A stretch of 6,259 nt of DNA, taken from contig DAIEQT010000493.1 of assembly GCA_027347545.1 (NCBI GenBank), forward strand, positions 1-6,259, written 5' to 3'. Each line of letters begins with the position of its first letter. Positions within the stretch are counted from its first letter, which is position 1. Of the stretch, positions 4,709 through 6,259 are shown piece by piece. A model generated the notes under the pieces. The model saw only the letters and a list, made by a program, of their open reading frames with translations. It was not told the origin of the DNA and ran no database searches. The DNA comes from Ignavibacteria bacterium. GTDB taxonomy: Bacteria > Bacteroidota > Ignavibacteria > Ignavibacteriales > Melioribacteraceae. Position numbers and translations under genes: made by a program.

Positions 4709-6259
4709 CTATGATTTCAAAACTGTAATTGTGCAATTGTAATCGCCTATCTTAAATTCTTGGTTAAAGCCATCAGCGCTCTCGCCAGAAATAATTTGAT
4801 CTGCCAATACTTCATTTGCAATATAATCATTAAACTGATTTACAAAAGTGATTAATTTTTCGTCGCCGGAAAGAAAAACTTTGATACGGTCAACTACATC
4901 ATAGCCGGCATCCTTTCTCATATTCTGAACGCGGTTTACAAACTCACGAGCGTAACCTTCGGCAATCAAATCTTCGTTCAATTCTGTATCAACAGCAACC
5001 GTGACACCTTCTTCAGTTTCAACTAACCAGCCTTCAATTTCATGACTTATAATCTCAACATCTTCACTAGTGATTTTTACTTTCTCACCATCTACAAGAA
5101 GCTCGTACTCATTGTTTTTTACTAACTCAACAATTGCCGCCTTGTCTAAATCTTTAATTACGTTAGCTAAAGCCTTCACAAGCTTTCCATATTTCTTGCC
5201 AATTACTTTGAAATTAGCTTTGGCGGATTTATTTACAATTGCGGAATCATCTTCCAGCACAATCAATTCTTTGATGTTCACTTCTTCGAGAATTACATCT
5301 TCCATTTTCTGAAGTGCTTCGCGCTTACTTTTATCCACGGCAACCATCATCTTTAACAACGGCTGGCGGACTTTAAGATTATGCTTTGCGCGGATTGCAC
5401 GTGTGAGCGATACAACTCTCTGAGCGACATCCATCTTCGCTTCAAGCTCAGCATCTAAATAAGTTGCATCCGGAATCAATGCCAGGTGAACTGATTCATG
5501 CTCATCTTTCTTGGCTACGTTATTCAGATTCAAATACAACTCTTCCGAAATAAACGGTGCAAATGGCGCTGTAAGTTTTGAAACAGTTAGCAAGCACTCA
5601 AACAAAGTTTGATATGCCGAAAGTTTATTTTTGTTTGCTTCCGATTTCCAGAATCTTCTTCTACTTCTTCGAACGTACCAATTTGAAAGCTGGTCAATTG
5701 TAAAACTGGAAACCGCGCGGGCTGCTTTTGTTACATCATAATTTTCCATCAGCTCGCGGTATTCTTTTACCGCAGAATGTAATTTGGAAATAATCCAGCG
5801 GTCAATTTCAGGTCTTTCTTCATAGGGAATTTCCGCTTCGCTGAAATCAAACTTATCAATGTTGGCATAGAGCACAAAGAAATTATATGTGTTAACAAGC
5901 GTACCGAAATACTTTCTCTGAACCTCAGTAATTCCATCTTCATCAAACAATGTTGGCTTCCAAGGTGGGCTTGTTGTAACCAAATACCAACGCGTTGCAT
6001 CAACGCCATACTTATCAAACATCAAGAAAGGATCAATAACATTGCCCTTAGATTTAGACATTTTCTGTGCGTTCTTGTCAAGAATCAGTTCGTTAACAAT
6101 TAAATTCTTGTAGGCAACACTTCCAAAAACCATTGTGGAAATTGCATGAAGCGTGTAGAACCATCCCCGTGTCTGATCTATTCCTTCACAAATAAAATCC
6201 GAAGGAAAATTCGCTTCGAATATTTCTTTGTTCTCAAACGGATAATGCCACTGAGCAAA
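4709..6259 (-). CDS. ileS: Isoleucyl-tRNA synthetase, C-terminal half (5' end outside window)
   Basis: IleRS attaches isoleucine to tRNA-Ile in the cytoplasm. The frame is open to the window edge, so only the last 516 residues are present, about half of a protein near 1,050 residues. Visible in order: GIDQTRGWFYTLHAIS (window residues 26-41), the class I signature KMSKS (66-70, bases 6050-6064) followed by KGNVIDP, the anticodon-binding helical domain (about 150-245, with LSNWYVRRSRRRFW), SLTRAIRAKHNLKVRQPL (284-301), and a late region with GYAREFVNRVQNMRKDAGYDVVDRI. The C-terminus has no CxxC pair, so it lacks the zinc finger that ends the E. coli-type enzyme. With the RAKHNLKVRQPL segment this fits the eukaryote-like type 2 IleRS. 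HIGH, the editing domain and the true start are outside. It is the first visible gene of the cluster and ends 27 bases before the dksA-family start. Confidence 0.96.
   Translation of the reverse strand, partial: FAQWHYPFENKEIFEANFPSDFICEGIDQTRGWFYTLHAISTMVFGSVAYKNLIVNELILDKNAQKMSKSKGNVIDPFLMFDKYGVDATRWYLVTTSPPWKPTLFDEDGITEVQRKYFGTLVNTYNFFVLYANIDKFDFSEAEIPYEERPEIDRWIISKLHSAVKEYRELMENYDVTKAARAVSSFTIDQLSNWYVRRSRRRFWKSEANKNKLSAYQTLFECLLTVSKLTAPFAPFISEELYLNLNNVAKKDEHESVHLALIPDATYLDAELEAKMDVAQRVVSLTRAIRAKHNLKVRQPLLKMMVAVDKSKREALQKMEDVILEEVNIKELIVLEDDSAIVNKSAKANFKVIGKKYGKLVKALANVIKDLDKAAIVELVKNNEYELLVDGEKVKITSEDVEIISHEIEGWLVETEEGVTVAVDTELNEDLIAEGYAREFVNRVQNMRKDAGYDVVDRIKVFLSGDEKLITFVNQFNDYIANEVLADQIISGESADGFNQEFKIGDYNCTITVLKS

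Noticed and set aside
4376..4742. Plus-strand open frames rich in Phe, Ala and Cys opposite the dksA-family and ileS genes
   Set aside because: Their composition is the antisense image of the Lys/Ala-rich tail; there is no family resemblance, and the minus strand holds clear genes.
5070..6018. Short open frames within ileS (5070-5312 plus strand, 5767-6018 minus strand)
   Set aside because: They are shadows of the conserved synthetase frame, without any independent evidence of coding.

Overview
The window looks like ordinary chromosome from a low-GC member of the Bacteroidota/Chlorobiota/Ignavibacteriota lineage, with Ignavibacteria as my best guess. Three things suggest this. One protein carries the C-terminal sorting domain of the type IX secretion system (T9SS) with the NYPNPFNPETTI signature that is abundant in Ignavibacteria. 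The ileS-dksA-lspA gene order fits the group. A hydF gene points to an anaerobic or fermentative metabolism based on [FeFe]-hydrogenase. The placement is inferred from protein features; no 16S rRNA gene or other marker is present.

Layout: 1-960 (+) is the 3' part of hydF, the GTPase scaffold that matures [FeFe]-hydrogenase; its start lies before the window. It converges, across a 26-bp gap with no visible terminator, on 987-2297 (-), a secreted right-handed beta-helix protein with a signal peptide and a T9SS sorting domain. A 124-bp intergenic stretch (2298-2421) upstream of that gene holds a near-perfect 13-bp direct repeat at 32-bp spacing and a possible Bacteroidota-type -7 promoter element. 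From 2422 to the end, everything reads on the minus strand as a tight housekeeping cluster: ileS (3' part only), a dksA/traR-family gene, lspA and an rluD-type pseudouridine synthase gene. The gaps are 27 bp and 12 bp, then lspA and the synthase gene overlap by 38 bp, so they are probably one operon.

The operon joins tRNA charging (IleRS), a probable RNA-polymerase-binding regulator, lipoprotein signal-peptide removal (LspA) and rRNA modification (RluD-like), all tied to growth and protein synthesis. hydF and the beta-helix gene are separate units.

I found no mobile element, CRISPR array, RNA gene, phage gene or defence system, and nothing I would call a new system. The points most worth a second look are the dksA-family protein, with a histone-H1-like Lys/Ala tail and a rearranged cysteine cluster, and the paired direct repeat upstream of the secreted beta-helix gene.
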